A stretch of 64,000 nucleotides of DNA. Origin: an uncultured Pseudomonadota bacterium. Lineage in GTDB: Bacteria; Pseudomonadota; Gammaproteobacteria; Burkholderiales; SG8-39. Numbering within the stretch: position 1 is the first letter of the stretch; each line of letters starts with the position of its first letter. Positions 45,818 to 53,158 of this stretch are shown in pieces. Made by a program: the position numbers and the translations under genes. The stretch is taken from positions 1-64,000 of the forward strand of contig CAILKO010000043.1 in the NCBI GenBank assembly GCA_903834835.1. Direction: 5' to 3'. The notes under the pieces were generated by a model. It ran no database searches and had not been told where the DNA came from. It saw only the letters and a list, made by a program, of their open reading frames with translations.

Positions 45818-48043
45818 CTAGGCCGTGCGTCCGCGCAGGCTCGGGTAGTAGGCGATGACGTCGGTGAACGGGTCGGTGATCAGCTTGACGAACCAGATGA
45901 GCGCATTGCGCAGTCCGTGCTTGCCTACGAGGACGGCCACGCGTCCGAAAACGACGACACAGGTCAGACCGAACCAGTGCTTCGCGACATCGAGCACCAG
46001 CGAGCCTGCATTCGCCCACGCGATCGTCTCGGCCCCGTACAGCACCCACAGCGGGATCAGCGTATACGCGGCGAGAATCACGGATTTGCTCGGCGTATCG
46101 AAGCCGAGCAGCAGCTTCTCCTTGTCACGGCAGGGCGGCTCGATGAGAGCGTGCCCGGCCTGGCGCAGCACGAGGGCGCCCAGGCCCAGCCACATGGCGA
46201 GCGTGAAGTGCGTGAAGAGCAAGGCGTAGGCGAAGATGAAGGTGGAAGAGCTGAAGAAGTGCAGGATCTGGTTCACGCGGTGGCTGTGCGAGGCGACGTG
46301 ATCGTCATGCTTGCGTTGCATGATCTCGGCCGTGAAGCTCGCCGCGGGGCGCGGCAGGCGGACGATGCTGGAGGCCAGATCGCGCACGAGCCTGCGCCTG
46401 ATGTCGCTGTCGCGACTCGGCTGCTCCTCGAGCGAGAGCCACCACTTGTCGCGCTTCATCTTTTCGGCGGCCTCCCTGAGCTTCAGGCGCAGCGCGTCGT
46501 AATCCTCGTCGCGATAGTCGAGGCTCGTCAGGCAGCGCCCGGTGCCGACCCAGCTCATGCTCACGCCTTCGGCGCGCAGGTAGTACTGGAGCAGCCAGTT
46601 ATAGCGGCCGGGTTCGGTGAACAGCACGGTCCAGATGGTGCCCAGCTGGGCGATGCGCACGGGCAGTCGCGCGGCCACGAACTCGTCGGTGGAGCGCCTT
46701 GCCCAGGCGGCGCAGCGCGCATTCGCGGCTTCATACTCCGTGCGTGCTTCCGGTGTGGTCACCCAGGACAGGAATTCGTGCATCGCGCCGATTGCCTGGG
46801 GATAGGCGGCGAAGGTTCCGACCACATAGGCGATCCGCATCGGATGATCCGGATCGAAGCGGCGCATCAGGCCGCGCTTGGCGCAGACCACGCCGATCGG
46901 CATGCCGCCGGCAACCGTCTTGCCGTAGAGCACCATGTCCGCCTTGACGCCGAAATACTCCTGCGCACCGCCCGGTGCCAGCCGGAATCCGGTGAACACT
47001 TCATCGAAGATGAGCGGGATATTGCATTCGTCGCAGACCTTGCGCAGTTCGCGCAGCCATGCGGCATAGTCCGAGCGGACATCGTCTTTCGCGCTGCGCA
47101 TCGAGCTGGAGAGCATCACCGCGTCGTTCGGCGGCGGAGAATTCGGATGGAAGGATTGAACCGGATTCACCAGCACGCCGGCGAGAAAGGGTGCCTTGGC
47201 GCGTATCGCCTTGATCGAATCCGGATTCATGTCCTTCAGGGTCAGGCAGTCGCCGATCGCGCGCTCGCTGCCGAGGCCCGGTTGCACGCCGTCCCACCAG
47301 CCGTGATAGGCGCCCGCGAAGCAGGCGATCTTCCACTTCTTCGTGTTGAACCGGGCGAGCCGGACCGCCGCCATGACCGCCTCGGTCCCGCTCAGGTGGA
47401 ACGACACTTCCTCCATGCCGGATACGCGCTTGAGCATCTCGATGTTCTCCGCAACCAGCGGATGCAGCGGTCCGAGCACCGGGCCCAGATCCCTTACCTT
47501 GGCCCAGCCGCGGTCTATCCACTCCTTGTAGCGGTCATAGCCAGCGACGTTCACGCCGTAAGAGCCGCCGATATCGAGGTTCAGGTTGCCGTCCAGGTCG
47601 CGCAGGTAGGGACCCTCGGAGGCTTCCGCGACAGAACATAGGTTGAACTTCTCCCGCATCACGCGGGCGAAGGGAAAGGGCACGCGGTTCGCGTCTGCGA
47701 AGCGCAGGTCCGACAGTCCGTCGCGCACGCGCAGGCCCCAGGCTTCCGACTTCGGACTCCTGCGTGCGAGTACCTCGGCGAGAGTGTCGAGTGCCTGGCG
47801 CCGGGTCGCGATCACCGGATCAGGCGCGTTGTCGGCGCCGAGGAACTCCGCCTCCGAGTAGTGGCGGGTCTTCACGAGCCGGGAGAGCTTGCGCGAGATC
47901 TGCGGCGTATAGGAAATTGCCGGGAGCGACAGCAGAAAGGCCCACAGACGCCGGCCGCGGAAGACAAGCAGCACTGCGAGTGCAACGAGCCACCATGCAG
48001 CACCGATCTCCAGGTTGAATCCCTTGGGCAGTGAATCGAACAT
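45818..48043 (-). CDS. Membrane-anchored class III aminotransferase fused to a DUF962/Mpo1-like membrane domain
   Basis: 741 residues. One N-terminal membrane segment (about 14-40) precedes a fold-type I class III aminotransferase (about 120-540) of the glutamate-1-semialdehyde aminomutase type: SGTEAVMAAVRLAR, FAGAYHGWW, Asp347 in IFDEVFTGF and the PLP Lys375 in YGKTVAGGMPIG. The last 160 residues are a multi-helix membrane region with HDDHVASHSHRVNQILHFF and LRQAGHALIEPP, resembling DUF962/Mpo1 iron-dependent fatty-acid alpha-dioxygenases by pattern. AAGGAGG precedes the ATG. Its substrate is unknown; the lipid-gene context suggests an amino-lipid. Confidence 0.75.
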   Translation of the reverse strand: MFDSLPKGFNLEIGAAWWLVALAVLLVFRGRRLWAFLLSLPAISYTPQISRKLSRLVKTRHYSEAEFLGADNAPDPVIATRRQALDTLAEVLARRSPKSEAWGLRVRDGLSDLRFADANRVPFPFARVMREKFNLCSVAEASEGPYLRDLDGNLNLDIGGSYGVNVAGYDRYKEWIDRGWAKVRDLGPVLGPLHPLVAENIEMLKRVSGMEEVSFHLSGTEAVMAAVRLARFNTKKWKIACFAGAYHGWWDGVQPGLGSERAIGDCLTLKDMNPDSIKAIRAKAPFLAGVLVNPVQSFHPNSPPPNDAVMLSSSMRSAKDDVRSDYAAWLRELRKVCDECNIPLIFDEVFTGFRLAPGGAQEYFGVKADMVLYGKTVAGGMPIGVVCAKRGLMRRFDPDHPMRIAYVVGTFAAYPQAIGAMHEFLSWVTTPEARTEYEAANARCAAWARRSTDEFVAARLPVRIAQLGTIWTVLFTEPGRYNWLLQYYLRAEGVSMSWVGTGRCLTSLDYRDEDYDALRLKLREAAEKMKRDKWWLSLEEQPSRDSDIRRRLVRDLASSIVRLPRPAASFTAEIMQRKHDDHVASHSHRVNQILHFFSSSTFIFAYALLFTHFTLAMWLGLGALVLRQAGHALIEPPCRDKEKLLLGFDTPSKSVILAAYTLIPLWVLYGAETIAWANAGSLVLDVAKHWFGLTCVVVFGRVAVLVGKHGLRNALIWFVKLITDPFTDVIAYYPSLRGRTA

Positions 48044-48100
48044 CGGGCGAACCTCCTTTTATAGTTGTCGTGTCGTTGCTGTTGCGGCAGCGTTGTCTGT

Positions 48101-49363
48101 TCAGAGCTCCGAACCGCCGGCGGCGGCCGCCCCGGCGCGCATGCCGGCACCGGGTGAGCTTGCATGTGGCCATGGCTCGCGTGAGACCATCAGCGTGTGA
48201 AGAAAGCTCTGCACCACCTTGTCCCAGCCGAGGCCTTCGGCGGTGCTGCGGGCGCGAGCACGGAGCACCTGAAGGCCGCCTGCGGAAAGTGCCATCTCAC
48301 GTGCGCGCGCGATGAATTCGGCGGCGTCTCCGTACCGGGCCAGGTAGCCGTTCGCACCTGAAACGATGTGCTCGCGGGCTGCTGCATAGTCGAAGGCGAG
48401 CACGGCAAGGCCCGAGGCCATCGCCTCCATCGTGACGTTGCCGTAGGTCTCGGTGAGGCTCGGGTACAGGAAAAAGTCGGCCGATGCATAGAGGCGTGCG
48501 AGTTCATCGCCGGTACGCACGCCGGTGTACACGTGTCCCGGGTAGCGCCGCTCCAGGCGCGCACGCTCCGGACCGTCTCCGACGATGACGAGGCGCGCCC
48601 CGGGGCGCACCGCCCGGATGGCCGCGAATCCCGCGAACAGCAGGTCGAGATTCTTCTCGGCGGCCAGGCGCCCGACATGCAGTACCAGCGGGCCGCATTC
48701 CCGGACGCCAAGCTGCTCGCGCAGTGCGCTGCTCCGATGCACAGGAGAGAATTGGGAAACGTCCGCGCCGCGTCCGACGACCGCGAGCCGCTGGAACCCG
48801 GACCGACGAAGATCCTCCAGCTTCTCGCTTGTCGGCACGATCGTGACACGCGTGCGGTTATGGAAGCTGCGCAGGTAACGCATCACCGCGTTCTGCAGCG
48901 GCGCCGCGCAGTAGTGACTGGCGTAGCCGTGAAAATTCGTATGGAAGCTGCTGGTCACGGGTATGCCGGAGCGGTGCGCAGCGCGCAGCGCGCTCCAGCC
49001 CAGCGGACCCTCCGTTGCGATATGCACGATGTCCGGGCGCCACCGGCGCCAGGCGTTCTCGATACGACTGCCAGCGAACGGAAGTCCGATGCGCACTTCG
49101 GCGTATCCGGGAACGCGCATGCCGGGCATGAGCACGAGCGTGTCGTCATGCGGTGTCACGGGAGCCGAAGCGTCGTCCTGCGCCTGGCGCGGGCGGATGA
49201 CCTGAAGAGAAACGCCGCGCTCGCGCAATCCCTTGCAGATCCGGCCCAGCGTCATCGCAACGCCGTTCACTTCCGGTGGATAGGTTTCGGTCACCACCGC
49301 GATGCGCGGCAGCGCGGCCGGGTCATGCAGTCTGTTTTTCGTCCAAGTGTCCACTTGCGGCAA
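48101..49363 (-). CDS. Family 4 glycosyltransferase 1, diacylglycerol glycosyltransferase candidate
   Basis: 420 residues, GT-B fold. VTETYPPEVNGVAMTLGRIC at the N-terminus, PDIVHIATEGPLGWSALRAA, TSSFHTNFHGYASHY, then the nucleotide-sugar half with LVLHVGRLAAEKNLDLL, LVIVGDGPERARLE and the E-x7-E motif region PSLTETYGNVTMEAMASGLA. This is the group containing Agt, SqdX and MgtA-type enzymes that glycosylate diacylglycerol or polyprenyl lipids. The start is TTG at 49363; GTG 49354 is an alternative. It lies 57 bases upstream of the aminotransferase fusion. Confidence 0.85.
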   Translation of the reverse strand: MPQVDTWTKNRLHDPAALPRIAVVTETYPPEVNGVAMTLGRICKGLRERGVSLQVIRPRQAQDDASAPVTPHDDTLVLMPGMRVPGYAEVRIGLPFAGSRIENAWRRWRPDIVHIATEGPLGWSALRAAHRSGIPVTSSFHTNFHGYASHYCAAPLQNAVMRYLRSFHNRTRVTIVPTSEKLEDLRRSGFQRLAVVGRGADVSQFSPVHRSSALREQLGVRECGPLVLHVGRLAAEKNLDLLFAGFAAIRAVRPGARLVIVGDGPERARLERRYPGHVYTGVRTGDELARLYASADFFLYPSLTETYGNVTMEAMASGLAVLAFDYAAAREHIVSGANGYLARYGDAAEFIARAREMALSAGGLQVLRARARSTAEGLGWDKVVQSFLHTLMVSREPWPHASSPGAGMRAGAAAAGGSEL

Positions 49364-49578
49364 GATTGAGGCAGGCGTGTTACGGCGCGATGAACGAACG
49401 ATGAAAGTTTGATGACCGGCGAACTGCTCAAAAAAATCCGCCGCGGACGCCTGCGCATCGTCGAGCGATGTGTCGGGCGTCCGGCGGTCGGCAAACAGCG
49501 CCCGAGGAGGAGGGTGCGTGCGGGCGCCGTGAACACCTAGGCTAGGCTGTGTGTGTTGCGCCCTGGTGACAGCGCTTG

Positions 49579-50877
49579 TCAGACCGCGCTGCTCCGCGCA
49601 ACAGGTCCGCGCTCCAGGGAGTATCGAAGCGCGCGCTCGAAATCTTCGGTGATCCGTTCCCAGGTGACGCGCTCGGCGACGGCGCGCGCCGCGCGCCCGA
49701 GGTCGCGCGCAAGCGCCGGATAGAGCGCGAGTCGCACGGCCTGCGCGATGAAGGCGTCCCGGTCGTCGTAGCTTGCGAGCAGCCCGGAGTGCTCGTGCTC
49801 GATGTGCTGGCGAGCCGCTGCATAACGGTAGGCAACGACGCCCAGACCGCTCGCCATCGCCTCCAGCGTCACATTGCCGAAGGTCTCGGAGGTACTCGGG
49901 AACAGGAATGCGTCGGCAGACGCGTAGTGGGCGGAAAGGGCTCCGTTCACGAGGCGCCCGGCGACGATGTATCCGACGTTCCTGCGCTTGAGTTCATCGG
50001 CCATCGGGCCGTCTCCGACCAGAACCAGGCGCGTGTCGCGGCGCGCGCGTCGCATGGCTTCGTAGGCGTCGATCACCAGCGGGAAGTTCTTCTCCCTGGC
50101 GAACCGGCTCACGCACAGTGCCACGAGCGTATCGGGTCCGGCGCCCCAGCGCGCCCGGAGTTCGTCCGACCGCTTGACCGGACTGAACACCGACGGATCG
50201 ACACCGCGGCCGACGATGCCGAGGCGCTCGAAGCCGCGGGCGCCGAGATCGTCAGCCAGTTCTTCCGTCGGAACCAGTGTGCAATCGGCGCGGTTGTGGA
50301 AGTGCCGCAGCCAGGCGGTGATCGGCCCTGCGAGCCAGGCGGCACCGTAGTGCCTGCTGTAGGCATGGAAGTTCGTGTGGAAGTCGGTGGCGACCGGGAG
50401 TCCCAGTCGGCGCGCCGCACGCAGGCCGGACCATCCCAGAGGGCCTTCGGTGGCGATGTGGACGAGATCCGGTCGCTGCCGTCGCCACAGCCGGAGGAGT
50501 TCGCGTCCCGCCGGCAGTCCCATCCGGAGCTGCGGATAGCGCGGTATCGGAAAGCCGCGTGTGCGCACCTGGGTGACAGCCCCGTCGATGAAACAGGGCG
50601 CTTCGTCCGCGCCAAACAGGCACTCGTCTTTGCGCTGAAGGACGTCCGGCGCCTGGCGCGGGCGCACGACCTGGACCGCATGACCGCGACGTGCGAGACC
50701 CTCGGCCATGAACGCCACGGTGCGCGCCACGCCATTGACTTCGGGGGGGTAGGTTTCAGTGAGCATCGCAACCCGCAGCTGCGACCGGGGACCGGGTTGC
50801 TCCACGACATCATCCGATCTGTGCAATCTGGTATGCGCCATGCCGGACATGTTGGGTCGGCCACGTTGCAGGCGCAT
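49579..50877 (-). CDS. Family 4 glycosyltransferase 2, paralogue of the preceding one
   Basis: 432 residues. It aligns along its length with its neighbour: LTETYPPEVNGVARTVAFMA, PDLVHIATEGPLGWSGLRAA, TDFHTNFHAYSRHYGAAWLA, ALCVSRFAREKNFPLVIDAY, LVLVGDGPMADELK and PSTSETFGNVTLEAMASGLG. It looks like a tandem duplication with divergence, perhaps adding a second sugar or using another donor. The start is uncertain (ATG at 50877, 50850 or 50841; none has a clear ribosome-binding site). The upstream region holds the third GTAACAT palindrome. Confidence 0.85.
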   Translation of the reverse strand: MRLQRGRPNMSGMAHTRLHRSDDVVEQPGPRSQLRVAMLTETYPPEVNGVARTVAFMAEGLARRGHAVQVVRPRQAPDVLQRKDECLFGADEAPCFIDGAVTQVRTRGFPIPRYPQLRMGLPAGRELLRLWRRQRPDLVHIATEGPLGWSGLRAARRLGLPVATDFHTNFHAYSRHYGAAWLAGPITAWLRHFHNRADCTLVPTEELADDLGARGFERLGIVGRGVDPSVFSPVKRSDELRARWGAGPDTLVALCVSRFAREKNFPLVIDAYEAMRRARRDTRLVLVGDGPMADELKRRNVGYIVAGRLVNGALSAHYASADAFLFPSTSETFGNVTLEAMASGLGVVAYRYAAARQHIEHEHSGLLASYDDRDAFIAQAVRLALYPALARDLGRAARAVAERVTWERITEDFERALRYSLERGPVARSSAV

Positions 50878-50984
50878 GACAGGGACATTCAGCGGGGGCC
50901 GACGTGCGATGGAGGTGAATCAAGGACGAAAGACAGGTGAACCAGATATGAATGACGCGCAGGGGAGAGGGAAACAGGGCATAG

Positions 50985-51025
50985 CCCGAATAATTAGTAA
51001 CATAAATGTTACTAATGATTTCGGG
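50985..51025. promoter_or_regulatory. Extended palindrome, copy 3 of the GTAACAT motif
   Basis: The core GTAACATAAATGTTAC (50997-51012) is a 16-bp palindrome with an AA centre, embedded in longer arms ATTAGTAACAT/ATGTTACTAAT and outer CCCGAA/TTCGGG with a one-base bulge. It lies in the divergent gap between glycosyltransferase 2 (minus) and the small helical protein (plus), where an operator could control both. Confidence 0.6.
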
Positions 51026-51110
51026 TTCGTCCCCATGCTTCGTCTCGGTACTGTCATGACCGGATGTCAGCATGCGCGCCGTTCGACCAACTAAACTTGT
51101 CGAGGACTGC

Positions 51111-51398
51111 ATGACACAGGAATCCGGAAGCCCCGTTGCACGGCCCGTACAACACGCGGAGATTTCAGACCAGATCAGGCTGCATCAGCTGGCCGCCGAG
51201 CAGCTCGAGCGTGCCGCCGATCACAATCGCAAGGCGATGCAGCACTACGAACGCGGGGACATCGAACAGGCGCGCATGCACGCCTATCTCGCGGAAGGGC
51301 ACTACATCGACGCCGGCCCCGTTGCAGAACGTCTGAGCGCACTCGCGACGACCATGATGCTGCTCCGGGTGTCCATGCCGCGCGAGCAGGCCTGCTGA
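51111..51398 (+). CDS. Small helical protein of unknown function
   Basis: 95 residues, no signal peptide or membrane segment. Mostly predicted helical with many Ala, Glu, Gln and His (HQLAAEQLERAADHNRKAMQ, then YERGDIEQARMHAYLAEGHY), resembling a short helical-hairpin or TPR-like pattern. ATG 51111 follows GAGGA at good spacing; the frame is also open back to 51072. It is divergent from glycosyltransferase 2 and convergent with dgkA, with the third GTAACAT palindrome about 85 bases upstream. I do not recognise the family. Confidence 0.7.
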   Translation: MTQESGSPVARPVQHAEISDQIRLHQLAAEQLERAADHNRKAMQHYERGDIEQARMHAYLAEGHYIDAGPVAERLSALATTMMLLRVSMPREQAC

Positions 51399-51408
51399 AC
51401 GATCCCGT

Positions 51409-51807
51409 TCAGCCCAGCAGCACGAGCAGCCAGATCACGACAGCGGCCAGGATCGACAGCATCACGGCTGCGCTGCCCATGTCCTTGGCGCGCTTGGCGA
51501 GCCTGTGATCTTCCAGCGAGATCCGGTCGACCGTCGCCTCCACCGCCGAATTCAGCAGTTCGACGACCAGAACGAAGAGGATGCTGCCGGCGAGCAGGGC
51601 GCGCTCGGTCCCGCTCGCACCGAGCCACAGGCCCAGGGGTAGCAGCACGATGCCAAGCACGAGTTCGACCCGGAAGGCGTCCTCGTGGCGCGCCGCCTCG
51701 GCGAGTCCGGAGGCGGAGTAGCGCGTCGCGTTGATCATGCGACGCAGTCCCGTCTTGCCTTTGTACGGGCTTTCGCCATGGTGATGTTCGGGTCGGATGT
51801 CTGACAT
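51409..51807 (-). CDS. dgkA: Diacylglycerol kinase DgkA
   Basis: 132 residues from the chosen start. Three membrane helices and the DgkA signature LVVELLNSAVEATVDRISLE with AKDMGSAAVMLSILAAVV, including the catalytic Glu and metal-binding Glu. It phosphorylates diacylglycerol to phosphatidate in the inner membrane. The frame is open to 51864; ATG 51807 better fits the usual length, but no clear ribosome-binding site decides. Next to plcP, btaA and glycosyltransferases, it sits at the same diacylglycerol branch point. Confidence 0.9.
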   Translation of the reverse strand: MSDIRPEHHHGESPYKGKTGLRRMINATRYSASGLAEAARHEDAFRVELVLGIVLLPLGLWLGASGTERALLAGSILFVLVVELLNSAVEATVDRISLEDHRLAKRAKDMGSAAVMLSILAAVVIWLLVLLG

Positions 51808-52059
51808 GGAAGGAGTATGTGGCGCGCCAAATCCGGAGCGTAGTGCGATTCCGCGCATCGGCACCCCGCCAAGGCGCGGAACGGCACGCGGTCCTGAACT
51901 GACTCTAGCATGCGGCGCGTCGCATGCGGCGCGCGTCTACTGCGCCGGGAGGGCACACCGATTGTTGCTGGCGCTGCCGGCGGATTGCGTATAACTTGGA
52001 TCGTGCGCAATCCGGCGCCAGCCACCGCGCAGCTGCGGCCTCATAGATCGCGCCCCGAT

Positions 52060-52446
52060 ATGCCCCAGATGTTGCTGAAAGCCTGCCCGCATTGCCGCCG
52101 CGCCGTGGGGCCGTCTGCGCAGCGTTGCCCGTATTGCGGCGGATCCCTCGCGATCGGTGCCGTGAAGGATGCGTCCGTTGAAAGCGTTCCCGATGTGATC
52201 GACGGCGCGCATGCAAGCCAGCTGAAGACCTGGCTCGCCCTTGCGGTGGTTACGTTCTGGGCAGGCGTCGCGCTCGGGTGGTTTGCATCACCCTCGGTGG
52301 CGCCGGGCGGGGAGCCGCTCAGTGCAGCGGCCATGCTGGTTCCGCTGCTCGCCGGCCTGATGATGCTCGCCGGCGCGGTGGGCTATGCGGTGATGACGCG
52401 GCGTATCGCCAGGTTGAGGCGGGCGCTGCCGGACGGACAGAACTAG
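52060..52446 (+). CDS. Zinc-ribbon membrane protein of unknown function
   Basis: 128 residues. A CPHC-x10-CPYC zinc ribbon at residues about 9-27 is followed by two membrane segments (about 55-75 and 90-112) and a basic C-terminus. ATG 52060 is chosen because it places the zinc ribbon at the N-terminus; the frame is open to 51910. Its end overlaps the next convergent gene by 4 bases. No function can be assigned. Confidence 0.72.
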   Translation: MPQMLLKACPHCRRAVGPSAQRCPYCGGSLAIGAVKDASVESVPDVIDGAHASQLKTWLALAVVTFWAGVALGWFASPSVAPGGEPLSAAAMLVPLLAGLMMLAGAVGYAVMTRRIARLRRALPDGQN

Positions 52447-53027
52447 GCGCGCAGTCGCGCGGCCGGCGGCAGCAGCGCGACGAGATCGGCGCCGGCCAGC
52501 AGCAGGATGCCGTTTTCGTCCGCATAGCGGCGCGCGGCATCGCTCAGCTCACCCGCGTGTACGAAGATGCACTCGGCGGCTTCGGCCTCCCGGCGCGCGG
52601 TCCTGAGCTGGCGCAGCGGCTCGATGCCGGTGTGCGCCGCCTTCCACCGGCGGCAGCATACGAGCGAGCGCCGGCCATTCCGCCTGAGCTCGAAATCGGC
52701 AGTCGAATCCTTGAGCACCGTCACCTCCGCGCCATCGCGCCGGAAGGCATCCTCCATCAGCTTCGAGAATTCAGTCCAGTTCATCTCCTGTATCGCGGCG
52801 AGCGTCGCCTCGACCCGGGTCGCGCCAGGCCGGCGCAGCTGCTTCCATCCCGCTATGCCGGCGATGAAGAGCCAGGGCGCGGCGCCGAAGTAGCCCGCCG
52901 GCTGGTAGAGCGGCGGCAGGAGCGTCGCGCTCGCGAGAATTATGGCTGCGCTGATGCCGGCGCTCACCCACCACGGGGAACGCATCAGCACGGCAAACAG
53001 GGACTGGGGAGGGATTTCGAATTTCAC
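52443..53027 (-). CDS. Membrane-anchored Mrr-like restriction-endonuclease-fold protein
   Basis: 194 residues. Two membrane segments (about residues 15-60) precede a domain similar to Mrr/PD-(D/E)xK nucleases: MNWTEFSKLMEDAFRRDGAE, ADFELRRNGRRSLVCCRRW. The catalytic Asp of ADFEL is present, but the Q/ExK position reads CCRR, so catalysis may be lost. GTG 53027 is preferred because KFEIPPQSLFAVLMRSPWW looks like a true start; an upstream GTG exists at 53069. No methyltransferase is adjacent, so a restriction-modification role is unlikely. Confidence 0.7.
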   Translation of the reverse strand: MKFEIPPQSLFAVLMRSPWWVSAGISAAIILASATLLPPLYQPAGYFGAAPWLFIAGIAGWKQLRRPGATRVEATLAAIQEMNWTEFSKLMEDAFRRDGAEVTVLKDSTADFELRRNGRRSLVCCRRWKAAHTGIEPLRQLRTARREAEAAECIFVHAGELSDAARRYADENGILLLAGADLVALLPPAARLRA

Positions 53028-53158
53028 CTGGCATCCGACGCTGTGACGGGGCGGCGGAGTATACGGCACGGTTTCCCGTCACCGATGCGTAACCGGGGTG
53101 TCACGCACGGACTCTAAGATCAGTTTTCCTCAATGGGCCGGCGCAAGCGAGACACCAC

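Noticed and set aside
45584..47641. 685-codon plus-strand open frame opposite the aminotransferase fusion
   Set aside because: The minus-strand protein carries intact PLP motifs and a strong ribosome-binding site; the plus frame has neither.
51052..51069. Two TGTCA words upstream of the small helical gene, resembling a Pho box
   Set aside because: The words are 13 bases apart, while PhoB sites need 11, and the A/T spacer is missing.
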